The notes beneath the pieces are model-generated. The model did no database searches. It was not told the origin of the DNA and saw only the letters and a program-made list of their open reading frames with translations. This document shows, piece after piece, positions 7,251-16,106 of a stretch of 64,000 nucleotides of DNA. The stretch is from Sva-07 sp963728355. GTDB taxonomy: Bacteria > Actinomycetota > Acidimicrobiia > Acidimicrobiales > Ilumatobacteraceae. The DNA is taken from the NCBI GenBank assembly GCA_963728355.1, contig CAVSJQ010000013.1, positions 62,001 to 126,000 on the forward strand, read 5' to 3'. Position 1 is the stretch's first letter, and each line of letters begins with the position of its first letter. Made by a program: the position numbers and the translations under genes.

Positions 7251-10070
7251 ATGTCGCTCGCACCGGACCGCATCGCTGACGGCACGCTCGGCCTCGGCCG
7301 CCTGTTCACCTCCGCCGGCGTCGATCCGTACGACGAGATCGTCTGGGAACGCCGCGATGCCCGGCTCACGAACTGGCTCGACGGTTCGGTCGCCTTCGAG
7401 CAGCTGGGCGTCGAGTTCCCCATCACCTGGTCGCTGAACGCCACCAACATCGTCACCCAGAAGTACTTCCGCGGCACGCTGGGCACGCCCGAACGCGAGC
7501 AGTCGCTCAAGCAGGTCGTCGACCGCATCGTCGACACGATCACCGACTGGGGAATCGCCGACGGCTACTTCGATGGCGACGAGGCCGAGGCGTTCCGTGC
7601 CGAGCTGAAGTACATCCTCGTCACACAGCGCGCCGCGTTCAACAGCCCGGTGTGGTTCAACATCGGTGTCCGTGGCGTGCCGCAGCAGGCGAGTGCGTGT
7701 TTCATCCTCGCCGTCGACGACGAGATGCCGTCGATCCTCAACTGGTACCGCGAGGAGGGGCTGATCTTCAAGGGTGGTTCCGGCGCCGGGGTCAACCTGT
7801 CGAGGATCCGCTCCTCGTTCGAGCCGCTCGAGGGCGGGGGCACCGCGTCGGGACCGGTCAGCTTCATGCGTGGCGCCGACGCGTCGGCGGGCACGATCAA
7901 GTCCGGCGGCAAGACCCGGCGGGCCGCCAAGATGGTAATCCTCGACGCGGACCACCCCGACATCGAGCAGTTCGTGTGGGCCAAGGCGATCGAGGAACGC
8001 AAGGCGAGGGTGCTCGCCGAAGCCGGCTTCGACATGGGCTTCGACGGTGCCGACTCGTTCTCGGTGCAGTATCAGAACGCCAACAACTCGGTGCGTGTCA
8101 CCGACGAGTTCATGCAGGCCGTCGTCGACGACGCCGACTGGGATTTCACCGCCGTGACCACCGGCGAGGTGCTGCGCACCGTCAAGGCCCGTCAGCTGTG
8201 GCGTGAGATCGCCGAGGCGGCCTGGGAGTGCGCCGACCCTGGCCTCCAGTTCGACACCACGATCAACCGCTGGCACACCGCCCCCAACCACGGCCGCATC
8301 ACCGCCAGTAACCCTTGTTCCGAGTATTTTCACGTCGAAAATTCAGCGTGCAATTTGGCTTCGATCAATCTGCTGAAGTACCTGCAGGACGACGGCGGGT
8401 TCGACGTCGGGGCGTTCACACACACGGTCGACACGGTGTTCACCGCCCAGGAAATCCTCGTCGGGCGCGCCGACTACCCGACCGAGAAGATCGGCGACAC
8501 CACTCGGGCGCTGCGCGAACTGGGTCTGGGGTACGCCAATCTCGGGGCGCTCCTGATGGCGCTCGGGTTGCCGTACGACTCCGACGACGGCCGCGCCTGG
8601 GCGGCGGCGATCACGTCGCTGATGACCGGTTCGGCCTATGCCGCCAGCGCTCGCACCGCCGCCCGTGTCGGACCGTTCGACGGGTTCGACAACAACGCCG
8701 AGGCGATGTTGCGCGTGCTCGAGATGCACCAGGAGGCCAACGACCGCCTCGCCGAGAACGCTGCGCTGCCCGACGATCTGGTCGACGCTGCTGCTGACGC
8801 CTGGGAGCGAACGCTGCGTGACGCTCGGAGCCATGGCGTCCGCAACAGCCAGGCGACCGTGCTCGCCCCGACCGGAACGATCGGTTTGGCCATGGACTGC
8901 GACACGACGGGCATCGAGCCCGACCTGGCACTGGTGAAGACCAAGAAGCTGGTCGGTGGCGGCACGATGTCGATCGTCAACCAGACCATCCCGAGGGCGC
9001 TACGCCGCCTCGTCTACACGCCCGAGCAGGTCGACGACATCGTGGCGTACATCGACGAGCACATGTCGGTGCTGGGTGCGCCCCACCTCGCCTCCGAGCA
9101 CGTCGCCGTGTTCGCCTGCTCGATGGGCGACAACACGATCCACTACGAGGGTCACATCCGTATGATGGGCGCCGTGCAACCGTTCCTCAGCGGGGGCATC
9201 TCGAAGACCGCCAACATGCCCGAGGACGTCACGGTCGACGACGTCGAAGGGCTGCACATGCTGGCCTGGGAACTCGGGCTGAAGTCGGTGGCGATCTACC
9301 GCGACAACTGCAAGCTCGGCCAGCCGCTGTCGTCCACCAAGGGCCGTTCGAGTTCTGCCGCGGCGGAACTGGCGGCGCCGGCGGCGGTCGAAGCGGGCGT
9401 GCAGCAGGTCATCGAACGCATCGTCCACCGACCGGTCCGCCAGAAGATGCCACGTACCCGGCGTGGTCGTACGTTCGAGTTCCGCGTCGCCGACTGCAAG
9501 GGGTTCGCCACGATCGGCGAGTACGACGACGGCCAGCCGGGCGAGATCTTCCTCACCGTCTCCAAGCAGGGTTCGACCATGGCGGGCGTGATGGACGCCT
9601 TCGCGAAGTCGGTCAGCTACGGGCTCCAGTACGGCGTGCCGCTGCGGGCGTTCGTCGAGGCGTTCACCAACATGCGCTTCGAGCCGGCCGGGATGACCGA
9701 TGACCCCGACATCCGGTTCGCGTCGTCGATCATGGACTACCTCTTCCGTCGCCTGGCGATCGAGTACATGACCTACGACGAGCGCGCCGAACTCGGCATC
9801 TTCTCGATCGACGAACGCCTCCAGCCGACGCTGCCCGGCGTCGAGGAGCAGGTGACGGAGACCAATCAGGGCGCCGATCTGGCTCCCGATCCCAAGTCGC
9901 CGACTTTGTTCGACGAGCCGAGCGCCGAACCGGCTCCGTCCGCTGCGATACCGGCGTCGGCATCCCGGCCGAGCGACGCCCCGATGTGCATGACCTGCGG
10001 CATCTCGATGATCCGCTCGGGCAGCTGCTACGTCTGTACGAGCTGCGGTAGCACCAGCGGCTGCTCCTGA
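7251..10070 (+). CDS. nrdJ: class II (adenosylcobalamin-dependent) ribonucleotide reductase
   Basis: A 939-aa single-chain RNR that makes deoxyribonucleotides using a B12-generated thiyl radical. The N-terminal R1-like motif FNSPVWFNIG, the first redox cysteine in ASACFIL, and the NPCSE catalytic motif (Asn354, Cys356, Glu358) with the following ENSACNLASINL are present. A Cys-rich C-terminal tail (MCMTCGISMIRSGSCYVC..) probably re-reduces the active site. Length and tail are typical of actinobacterial NrdJ; no R2 (NrdB) gene is present. NrdR lies 3.4 kb upstream. The stop overlaps the start of an ABC transporter gene (TGATG), an unusual partner for an RNR. Confidence 0.96.
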   Translation: MSLAPDRIADGTLGLGRLFTSAGVDPYDEIVWERRDARLTNWLDGSVAFEQLGVEFPITWSLNATNIVTQKYFRGTLGTPEREQSLKQVVDRIVDTITDWGIADGYFDGDEAEAFRAELKYILVTQRAAFNSPVWFNIGVRGVPQQASACFILAVDDEMPSILNWYREEGLIFKGGSGAGVNLSRIRSSFEPLEGGGTASGPVSFMRGADASAGTIKSGGKTRRAAKMVILDADHPDIEQFVWAKAIEERKARVLAEAGFDMGFDGADSFSVQYQNANNSVRVTDEFMQAVVDDADWDFTAVTTGEVLRTVKARQLWREIAEAAWECADPGLQFDTTINRWHTAPNHGRITASNPCSEYFHVENSACNLASINLLKYLQDDGGFDVGAFTHTVDTVFTAQEILVGRADYPTEKIGDTTRALRELGLGYANLGALLMALGLPYDSDDGRAWAAAITSLMTGSAYAASARTAARVGPFDGFDNNAEAMLRVLEMHQEANDRLAENAALPDDLVDAAADAWERTLRDARSHGVRNSQATVLAPTGTIGLAMDCDTTGIEPDLALVKTKKLVGGGTMSIVNQTIPRALRRLVYTPEQVDDIVAYIDEHMSVLGAPHLASEHVAVFACSMGDNTIHYEGHIRMMGAVQPFLSGGISKTANMPEDVTVDDVEGLHMLAWELGLKSVAIYRDNCKLGQPLSSTKGRSSSAAAELAAPAAVEAGVQQVIERIVHRPVRQKMPRTRRGRTFEFRVADCKGFATIGEYDDGQPGEIFLTVSKQGSTMAGVMDAFAKSVSYGLQYGVPLRAFVEAFTNMRFEPAGMTDDPDIRFASSIMDYLFRRLAIEYMTYDERAELGIFSIDERLQPTLPGVEEQVTETNQGADLAPDPKSPTLFDEPSAEPAPSAAIPASASRPSDAPMCMTCGISMIRSGSCYVCTSCGSTSGCS

Positions 10071-10828
10071 TGGCCGGGCCGCTCGGGCCACGCTCCGGCG
10101 CACCGGCGATTCGCGTCGGTTCGCTTCGCGTGACCCGTGGTGGCCGCACGGTCGTCGACGGGGTGGACTTCGACGTGCAGCCGGGTGAGATCGTCGGTCT
10201 CATCGGGCCGAGCGGCTGTGGCAAGTCGACGCTGATGCGGGCGCTGGTCGGCGTCCAACTCCATGTGACCGGTGACTGTGAGCTCCTCGGGCTCGCCGCG
10301 GGGTCCAAGGCGTTGCGTGCCCGGGTCGGCTACATGACGCAGGAGCTGGCGATCTATCGCGATCTCACCGTGCTCGAGAATCTCCGCTACTTCGCGGACG
10401 TCGTCGGCGTCGACGAGGACCGTGTCCGCGAGGTCGTCGGCGAGGTCGATCTCGGCGACGAGGGCAACCGCCGGGTCGACTCGCTGTCGGGCGGTCAGCG
10501 CAGTCGGGTGTCGCTCGGCGTGGCGCTCCTGGGTCGGCCGGACGTGCTCGTTCTCGACGAACCCACCGTCGGTCTCGACCCGGTCCTGCGGCGCGATCTG
10601 TGGCGACGGTTCCGTCAGCTCGCCGCTGACGGGGCGGCGGCGCTGATCTCGAGCCACGTCATGGACGAAGCCCGCGAGTGTGACCGGATCCTCCTGATGC
10701 GGTCGGGGCGTCTGCTGGCCGACGACACCCACGATGCCCTGCTCGACGCCACGGGGACCACGGACCTCACCGATGCGTTCCTGGCGATGATCGACGCGGA
10801 CACGGATCGACGGACGGGCTCGTGTTGA
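10070..10828 (+). CDS. ABC transporter ATP-binding protein (DrrA/ABC-2 export type)
   Basis: A 252-aa nucleotide-binding subunit. Walker A is GPSGCGKST (46-54), followed by the Q-loop YMTQELAIYRDLTV and the signature LSGGQRSRVSLG. Walker B and D-loop read LVLDEPTVGLDP, and the H-loop lies in ISSHVMDEA. Together with the next gene it forms a half-size exporter of the ABC-2 class, often used for drugs, lipids or polysaccharides. The start codon overlaps the nrdJ stop (TGATG) and its end overlaps the permease start by 7 bp, so the three genes are probably co-translated. Substrate cannot be read from sequence. Confidence 0.92.
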   Translation: MAGPLGPRSGAPAIRVGSLRVTRGGRTVVDGVDFDVQPGEIVGLIGPSGCGKSTLMRALVGVQLHVTGDCELLGLAAGSKALRARVGYMTQELAIYRDLTVLENLRYFADVVGVDEDRVREVVGEVDLGDEGNRRVDSLSGGQRSRVSLGVALLGRPDVLVLDEPTVGLDPVLRRDLWRRFRQLAADGAAALISSHVMDEARECDRILLMRSGRLLADDTHDALLDATGTTDLTDAFLAMIDADTDRRTGSC

Positions 10829-11589
10829 CGACAGCGGATCGCCCGGAGGTCAGCCACCGCCGCATCATGATCTCGACGGCATCGCGCGTGCTGCGCCAAC
10901 TGCGCCACGACCCCCGTACCGTCGGGCTGCTGCTCGTCGCTCCGGTGATGCTCGTCGGACTCCTGGCCTGGGTGTTGATCGACCGGCCGGGGGTCTTCGA
11001 CGAATGGGGAGCGTTGCTGCTCGGCATCTTCCCGCTCATCGTCATGTTCGTCGTGACGTCGATCGCCACCCTGCGTGAACGCACCGGCGGAACGCTGGAA
11101 CGGCTGATGTCGACACCGCTCGGCAAGATCGATTTCCTCGGTGGGTACGGCCTGGCCTTCGGCAGCGCCGCGATCGTCCAAGCGGCGCTCGCCTCCCTGT
11201 TCGCGTTCGGCCTCTTCGGTCTCACGATCGAGGCACCGGTGGCCGCCGTGGTGTTGATCGCCGTGCTCGACGCGCTGTTGGGCACGAGCCTCGGGCTGTT
11301 CGTGAGTGCATTCGCTCGAACCGAGTTCCAGGCCGTGCAGTTCCTCCCCGCGTTGATCTTCCCGCAGCTCCTGCTGTGTGGCATCGTCGTGCCGACGTCG
11401 GCGCTCCCTCGGCCGCTCGAGGTCGTCTCGGCGTTCCTGCCGCTGACCTACGCCGTCGATGCGATGCAGGAACTGACGGTGAACTCCTCGATCACGCCAG
11501 ATGTGTGGCGCGACATCGCCGTGTTGTGTCTCTTCATCGTCGCCCTCGTCGCTGCCGGCGCGGTGACGCTGCGTCGACGGACAGAGTGA
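10822..11589 (+). CDS. ABC-2 type transporter permease
   Basis: A 255-aa integral membrane protein with about six hydrophobic spans: LLLVAPVMLVGLLAWVL, LLLGIFPLIVMFVVTSIA, IVQAALASLFAFGLFGL, VAAVVLIAVLDALLGTSLG, a span around the ABC-2 signature at about 170-205, and a C-terminal span IAVLCLFIVALVAAGAVTL. The segment RTGGTLERLMSTPLGKIDFLG between the second and third spans is typical of DrrB-like exporters. The GTG start at 10822 overlaps the ATPase gene by 7 bp. It is the membrane partner of that ATPase. Confidence 0.9.
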   Translation: MLTTADRPEVSHRRIMISTASRVLRQLRHDPRTVGLLLVAPVMLVGLLAWVLIDRPGVFDEWGALLLGIFPLIVMFVVTSIATLRERTGGTLERLMSTPLGKIDFLGGYGLAFGSAAIVQAALASLFAFGLFGLTIEAPVAAVVLIAVLDALLGTSLGLFVSAFARTEFQAVQFLPALIFPQLLLCGIVVPTSALPRPLEVVSAFLPLTYAVDAMQELTVNSSITPDVWRDIAVLCLFIVALVAAGAVTLRRRTE

Positions 11590-11667
11590 GGGCGGTCCTG
11601 GACCTGCCGCACGCACCGGCGACGTCTCGCGTCTGGCGCGTTTCGGGGTGCATTGCGCCGCGGCACG

Positions 11668-13788
11668 TCAGATCTCGGAGCGGAGGTGCAGGCGTCGGTT
11701 GACGATGTCGAGGCCGTCGGCGCGTGCGGTGACACGACCGCCACGGATGTCGACGGACATCCGGACGTTGCCGGCAACCAGACCGTCGCACCGGAAGTCG
11801 TTGACCAGTGCGCCACCGGGGTCGAGGGTGATCACCGCATGGGGCACGTCGGCATCGAGACCGAGGTTGGCGCGCAGTGCCAGCAACACCGATCCCGCAG
11901 CCCAGGCCTGCGGTGAGCACGAACCCGGATACTGCACCGGGACCGGGACACGCCGGCGCGAGATGCCGGCGAAGAGTTCAGGCAGGCGCCCGCCGTAGTG
12001 CATCGCGGTGTCGAGCAGTCCGTCGGTGAGGAGATCGACGACGTCCCAACGGCCGTACCGCGCCGCACCGGCGATCGCGATGGCGGTGTCGTGTGGCCAC
12101 ACCGAGCCGTTGTGGTAGCTGAGTGGGTCGTAGGCGCCCATCGACGTGGCGAGCGTCCGGACCCCCCAGCCACTCCACAGTTCCCGACTCATCACGGCGT
12201 CGAGGTACCGGGCGGCGCGGTCCGGGGTCGCGATGCCCGTCCAGAGCGCATGGCCGGGATTGGAGCCGAGCGAGTCGACCCGTCGTCCCGACGCGTCCAG
12301 TGCTTCCACGTAGTAGCCGCGGTCGTCCCAGTAGACGGCGTTGAACCGGTCGCGCAGGTCGCCGGCCCGGCCGCGGCAGCGGTCGGCATCGTCGTGTCGT
12401 CCGACTGCGTCGTACATGTCGGCCGCGCCGAGCAGCGCTGCGTAGGTGTAGCCCTGGACCTCGACGAGTGCGATTGGCGCCTTCGGAAGCGACCCGTCGG
12501 CGAACGACACGCCGTCCCACGAGTCCTTCCAGCCCTGGTTGGTGAGCCCGAGCTCGTCATGTGGGGCATAGTCGACGAACCCGTCGCCGTCGCTGTCGCC
12601 GAAGTCGACGATCCAGGACAAGGCCGCGTCGACGGCCGGCAGCAGCCATGCATCGTCCGTGAGCGACACGGCCCCCCATCGCACGGCTTCGGCAGCCACG
12701 AGCACGAAGAGCGGCGTGGCGTCGACCGTGCCGTAGTACCGGGACCGCTGCGCGAAGGGCCCGGTACCGCCATGTGAGCGCAGCTCGTGGATGATCTTGC
12801 CGGGTTCCTCTCCCGACGCCGTGTCGACGGTCTCTCCCTGGAGTTCGGCGAGTTCGTGGAGAACGCCACGCACGAGTTCGGGGGCGAACGGCAGGGCCAT
12901 GTACGACGTCAGCAACGAATCACGGCCGAACAACGTCATGTACCAGGGCGCCCCGGCAGCGACGACGACGCGGTCCGGGTGCTCGGCGTCGAAGATCCGC
13001 AACGATGCGAGGTCTTCCAGCGACTTGTGCGTGGCGAGCGTGAGTCGCGGATCCGGCGACACGACCGACGCAATCCGCTCTTCCCACGCCCGGTGGCGTC
13101 GGTGCGACATATCGTCGATGGGATGGGGGTGTTGGCCGTCGTTCGACCACGCATCGGGGTCGCTGTCATCGTCGACGACGGTGACGGTCATGCGCGCGAC
13201 ACGACGCTCGTGCGCACCGACGTCGACGTTCCATGTCCAGCTGCGATCGTCGGCCCTCGACGCCATGGGCCGCAGATCGATTCCGGCGCGCAGTGGGGAC
13301 TCGGTGCACTCGATGGACAGCCCGCGCGTCGTCGGGACGACGGTTGCATGGCGGTGACTGGGTCGTCCGGACTTGACATCGAAGAGATGACCGAAATCGG
13401 CCCCCACCTCCATCGTCACCTCGAGCTGTACAGCCTGCGGGCCGGAGTTGTGGACCTCGATCACCTCGCGCAGGCCATCGCCGACCCACCGCCGCCTGAT
13501 CACGAGGACCGGCAGCGGCTGTCCGCCGAATTCGTGGAGCCGTGCGACGAACACGGCGTGGAACGGCGTCGGCGTGGTCGACGCGAGCTTTCGCACCTCG
13601 TACCCAGCGACGCTCAACGACCAGCAGTCGAGATATCGGCGGTCGTGGTGGATCAGGCCGTGTACGGCGCCGCGGACCATGTCGCCGCCGGCGTCGCAGA
13701 TCGCGAAGTCGCGCCCCGAAACCAGGGTGACCGATCGTGAGTCGACCGCTGGGACGCTCCAGTCCTCGACGTTCATCGCTTGGCTCAT
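11668..13788 (-). CDS. glycogen-debranching-type enzyme (amylo-alpha-1,6-glucosidase family)
   Basis: A 706-aa protein of the COG3408 group. The N-terminal beta-rich GDE_N-type domain (about 1-270) contains VRGAVHGLIHHDRRYLDCWSL. It is followed by an (alpha/alpha)6-barrel catalytic domain with APWYMTLFGRDSLLTSYMAL, DYAPHDELGLTNQGWKDSWDG and PLSYHNGSVWPHDTAIA, segments typical of bacterial amylo-alpha-1,6-glucosidases. It probably trims alpha-glucan branches in the cytoplasm, though some relatives act on other oligosaccharides. The start at 13788 (MSQAMNVED) was chosen because it lies 7 bp after the stop of the upstream glycosyltransferase, giving a tight two-gene operon; an alternative ATG is at 13776. 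Confidence 0.82.
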   Translation of the reverse strand: MSQAMNVEDWSVPAVDSRSVTLVSGRDFAICDAGGDMVRGAVHGLIHHDRRYLDCWSLSVAGYEVRKLASTTPTPFHAVFVARLHEFGGQPLPVLVIRRRWVGDGLREVIEVHNSGPQAVQLEVTMEVGADFGHLFDVKSGRPSHRHATVVPTTRGLSIECTESPLRAGIDLRPMASRADDRSWTWNVDVGAHERRVARMTVTVVDDDSDPDAWSNDGQHPHPIDDMSHRRHRAWEERIASVVSPDPRLTLATHKSLEDLASLRIFDAEHPDRVVVAAGAPWYMTLFGRDSLLTSYMALPFAPELVRGVLHELAELQGETVDTASGEEPGKIIHELRSHGGTGPFAQRSRYYGTVDATPLFVLVAAEAVRWGAVSLTDDAWLLPAVDAALSWIVDFGDSDGDGFVDYAPHDELGLTNQGWKDSWDGVSFADGSLPKAPIALVEVQGYTYAALLGAADMYDAVGRHDDADRCRGRAGDLRDRFNAVYWDDRGYYVEALDASGRRVDSLGSNPGHALWTGIATPDRAARYLDAVMSRELWSGWGVRTLATSMGAYDPLSYHNGSVWPHDTAIAIAGAARYGRWDVVDLLTDGLLDTAMHYGGRLPELFAGISRRRVPVPVQYPGSCSPQAWAAGSVLLALRANLGLDADVPHAVITLDPGGALVNDFRCDGLVAGNVRMSVDIRGGRVTARADGLDIVNRRLHLRSEI

Positions 13789-13795
13789 CGGCGGC

Positions 13796-14959
13796 TCACA
13801 GGGATTCCAGAGCGGCAGAGCAGGACTGCCAGGTCGCACGCTGCGCGAGGAGTTGCCGGTAGGCGTCGAGGTGGCGGCGGACCATCAGCTCCGTGCCGAA
13901 TCGCTCGCCGACGTCGCGGCGACAAGCCGTCCGGTCGATGCGACCGACGGAGCGGACGGCGTCGACGAGTGCGGCCTCGTCGGGACACACGAATCCGTTT
14001 TCGCCGTGTGCAACGATCTCGGGCGCGGCGCCGTGCGGAGTGGTGATGACGGGGGTGCCGCTGGCGAGCGCTTCGATCATGACCAATCCGAACGGCTCGG
14101 GCCAGCGGATCGGATTGAGGAGGGCCGTGGCACCGCCGAGCAGTCGGTACTTCTCGGCTCCTCCAACCTCACCGATGTATTCGATCCCGTCGACGCATCG
14201 GGGGGCGATCTCACGCTCGTAGTAGCGGAGTTCGTCCGGGTCGTCGGCCTTCGAGGCGATCAGGAGCCGCGAGCCGGTGGCGCGAGCGACGTCGATGGCC
14301 TCGGCCGCGCCCTTGATGGGGCTCATCCGGCCGAGGAACAGCAGGTATGGCCCCCGGTCGTCGCCGCGCCCGTCCCCTTCGGCGATCTCGCCGACGTCGA
14401 TGCCGTGGTGGATGACGTGCGAGATGCGGATGCCCATCCAACGGGCCATCGCCGCCTGGCTCCGTGAGATGGCCACGATCGGGATCGACGCCGGTGTGTG
14501 GCGGTAGATGGTGGCGAGTTCGGGACTCTCGAACGGGCCGTGGTTCGTGGTGATCACCGGTATCGACACGTCGTCGAGCAGTGGACCGATGAGGGAGTGG
14601 TCGTGGACGAGGTCGCAACGTTGTTCGGCGAACCACTCGTACCCCTCGATCGCCTGTCGGAGTTCGATCGCCACGGCGCCCATGGCGCCGCGACACGAGA
14701 CCTCGAACGTCGAACCGCGAGGGACTGGACACGTGGAGTCGCCGGTCGTCCACAGCCGAACCTCGTGTCCGGCGTCGTGCAGGCCGCGAGCGAGCCGGTC
14801 GACGACGCTCTCGGTGCCGCCGTAGCCGGGGGGAGGAACCGGAACCCACGGCGGAGCCAGCAGACCGATCCTGAGGGGCCGGCGGCCGGTCTCGGTGCGC
14901 TCGAGCGTCGAGCGCGACGCGTTCGGAAGTGCCGAGCCGCCCGATGAACCTGCGGTCAT
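13796..14959 (-). CDS. GT4-family glycosyltransferase
   Basis: A 387-aa GT-B fold retaining glycosyltransferase. The N-terminal acceptor domain begins LRIGLLAPPWVPVPPPGYGG, with the glycine loop YGGTESVVDRLARGL. The C-terminal donor domain has LLFLGRMSPIKGAAEAIDVA and the family EX7E-like region EPFGLVMIEALASGTPVI. The ATG at 14959 is preceded by AGGAG at the proper distance, which fixes the start. It is co-transcribed with the debranching-type enzyme downstream (7-bp gap), suggesting a role in alpha-glucan or trehalose-like glycan metabolism. Acceptor and donor are not identifiable. Confidence 0.88.
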   Translation of the reverse strand: MTAGSSGGSALPNASRSTLERTETGRRPLRIGLLAPPWVPVPPPGYGGTESVVDRLARGLHDAGHEVRLWTTGDSTCPVPRGSTFEVSCRGAMGAVAIELRQAIEGYEWFAEQRCDLVHDHSLIGPLLDDVSIPVITTNHGPFESPELATIYRHTPASIPIVAISRSQAAMARWMGIRISHVIHHGIDVGEIAEGDGRGDDRGPYLLFLGRMSPIKGAAEAIDVARATGSRLLIASKADDPDELRYYEREIAPRCVDGIEYIGEVGGAEKYRLLGGATALLNPIRWPEPFGLVMIEALASGTPVITTPHGAAPEIVAHGENGFVCPDEAALVDAVRSVGRIDRTACRRDVGERFGTELMVRRHLDAYRQLLAQRATWQSCSAALESL

Positions 14960-15087
14960 CGCGTTCTCCTCGTTCGAGTGATGCGGGACGTGTGACGTCC
15001 GGCCCGCTTCGAGCATGCGCCTCGACGGCCCACCACGTCAAACCCCGACCTTCGACGCGTGGACGACGCGACGCTACGTTTCGCAGC

Positions 15088-15873
15088 ATGACCGGCGAGC
15101 TGATCCGCTACCACGTCGAGGGAAAGGTCGGCGTCGTCACGATCGACCGTCCCGAGAAGCGCAACGCCATGACGTACGCGATGCTCGGCGACTTCATCGA
15201 GACCATCGCCCGCGCCGACGATGATCCGGCGACCACCGTGCTGCTGATCACGGGGGTACCGGGAGCGTTCTGTGCCGGCACCGACCTGGCCGATCTGGCG
15301 ACGGTGCCGGGAGAGGTGCGCGGGCTCCGAGGCGAGGCCGACGATCGCCACCGGTGGTGGCCGATCGCCCAGGCTCGGAAGCCGACGATCGGCGCTGTCG
15401 ACGGGCCGGCGGTCGGGATGGGCGCCGAGTTCTCGTCGCAGTGCGATCTGCGCCTGGCCGGCACCGACGCCCGCTTCGCCTGGAATTTCGTGCACCGGGG
15501 CCTGGTACCCGACACGGGCGCCGGGACGTGGCTCCTGCCGCGGATCGTCGGCCTGCAACCGGCGCTGCGGCTGCTCTACACCGGCGAGATGATCGATGCC
15601 GTCGAGGCCCTGCGGCTCGGTTACGTGCTCGACGTCGTGCCGAGCGCCGACCTGTTGCCGACGGCGATGGAGCTCGCGAACACCATCGCCGCCGGGTCCC
15701 CGCACAGCCTCGGCCTTGTCAAGGCGCTCGTGCACGAGGGCCTCACGGCTCCGGTCGGCGAGCACATGGCGCGACACACCGCAGCGCTTGCCGCATGCTT
15801 CAAGAGCGACGACCATCGCGAGGGCGTCGCGGCCTTTCTCGAACGCCGACCGGCGGAGTTCACCGGCACCTGA
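15088..15873 (+). CDS. enoyl-CoA hydratase/isomerase family protein (crotonase fold)
   Basis: A 261-aa crotonase. VVTIDRPEKRNAMTYAML is near the N-terminus, the first oxyanion-hole segment is FCAGTDLADL, the second is GPAVGMGAEFSSQCDLR, and the following helix carries LVPDTGAGTWLLPRIVG. The residue that is Glu144 in rat enoyl-CoA hydratase does not appear to be glutamate (WNFVHRGL), while an acid equivalent to Glu164 is present (PDTG). It may therefore be an isomerase or another crotonase activity. The ATG at 15088 is the first start that gives a normal N-terminus. It is divergent from the glycosyltransferase and stands alone. Confidence 0.85.
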   Translation: MTGELIRYHVEGKVGVVTIDRPEKRNAMTYAMLGDFIETIARADDDPATTVLLITGVPGAFCAGTDLADLATVPGEVRGLRGEADDRHRWWPIAQARKPTIGAVDGPAVGMGAEFSSQCDLRLAGTDARFAWNFVHRGLVPDTGAGTWLLPRIVGLQPALRLLYTGEMIDAVEALRLGYVLDVVPSADLLPTAMELANTIAAGSPHSLGLVKALVHEGLTAPVGEHMARHTAALAACFKSDDHREGVAAFLERRPAEFTGT

Positions 15874-15892
15874 ACGTCCCGCCGCCGCCGGC

Positions 15893-15930
15893 GATGAGCG
15901 ACGAGCCGGGATGTGGGCGGTTGGCTCATC
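15893..15930. repeat. 38-bp GATGAGC...GCTCATC palindromic repeat, copy 1
   Basis: The element is bounded by GATGAGC (15893-15899) and GCTCATC (15924-15930). Its reverse complement, reading GATGAGCCAACCGCCC then CCGGCT, matches the two elements at 39194-39292 over most of its length. It lies between the enoyl-CoA hydratase gene and comM and can form a hairpin. Confidence 0.7.
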
Positions 15931-16015
15931 GTTGGGTCGTGTCGGGGCAGAAGACCGTGGCCTCGCCTGCGGCGGCGGGGGAGAGTGCGACACCCCGCGG
16001 GTACAGTGCGTCACA

Positions 16016-16037
16016 CGACCGGGTCATCGCCCGGTCG
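16016..16037 (+). other. perfect 8-bp-stem hairpin upstream of comM
   Basis: CGACCGGG (16016-16023) and CCCGGTCG (16030-16037) pair around the 6-nt loop TCATCG. No U-tract follows, so it is not a clear intrinsic terminator. It lies 70 bp before the comM start. Confidence 0.5.
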
Positions 16038-16106
16038 GGGTCGTGGGGCCCCTCCGCCCCTCCTCGCTGTTCCCGGCACTTCGCCGGTCGTCCCGAGGAG
16101 GTTCGC

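Noticed and set aside
11998..14947. Forward open frames over the debranching enzyme and glycosyltransferase genes
   Set aside because: They lie opposite genes with clear motifs and show only the biased composition expected of antisense frames.
16016..16037. Rho-independent terminator before comM
   Set aside because: The hairpin is perfect but no T-rich tract follows on either strand.
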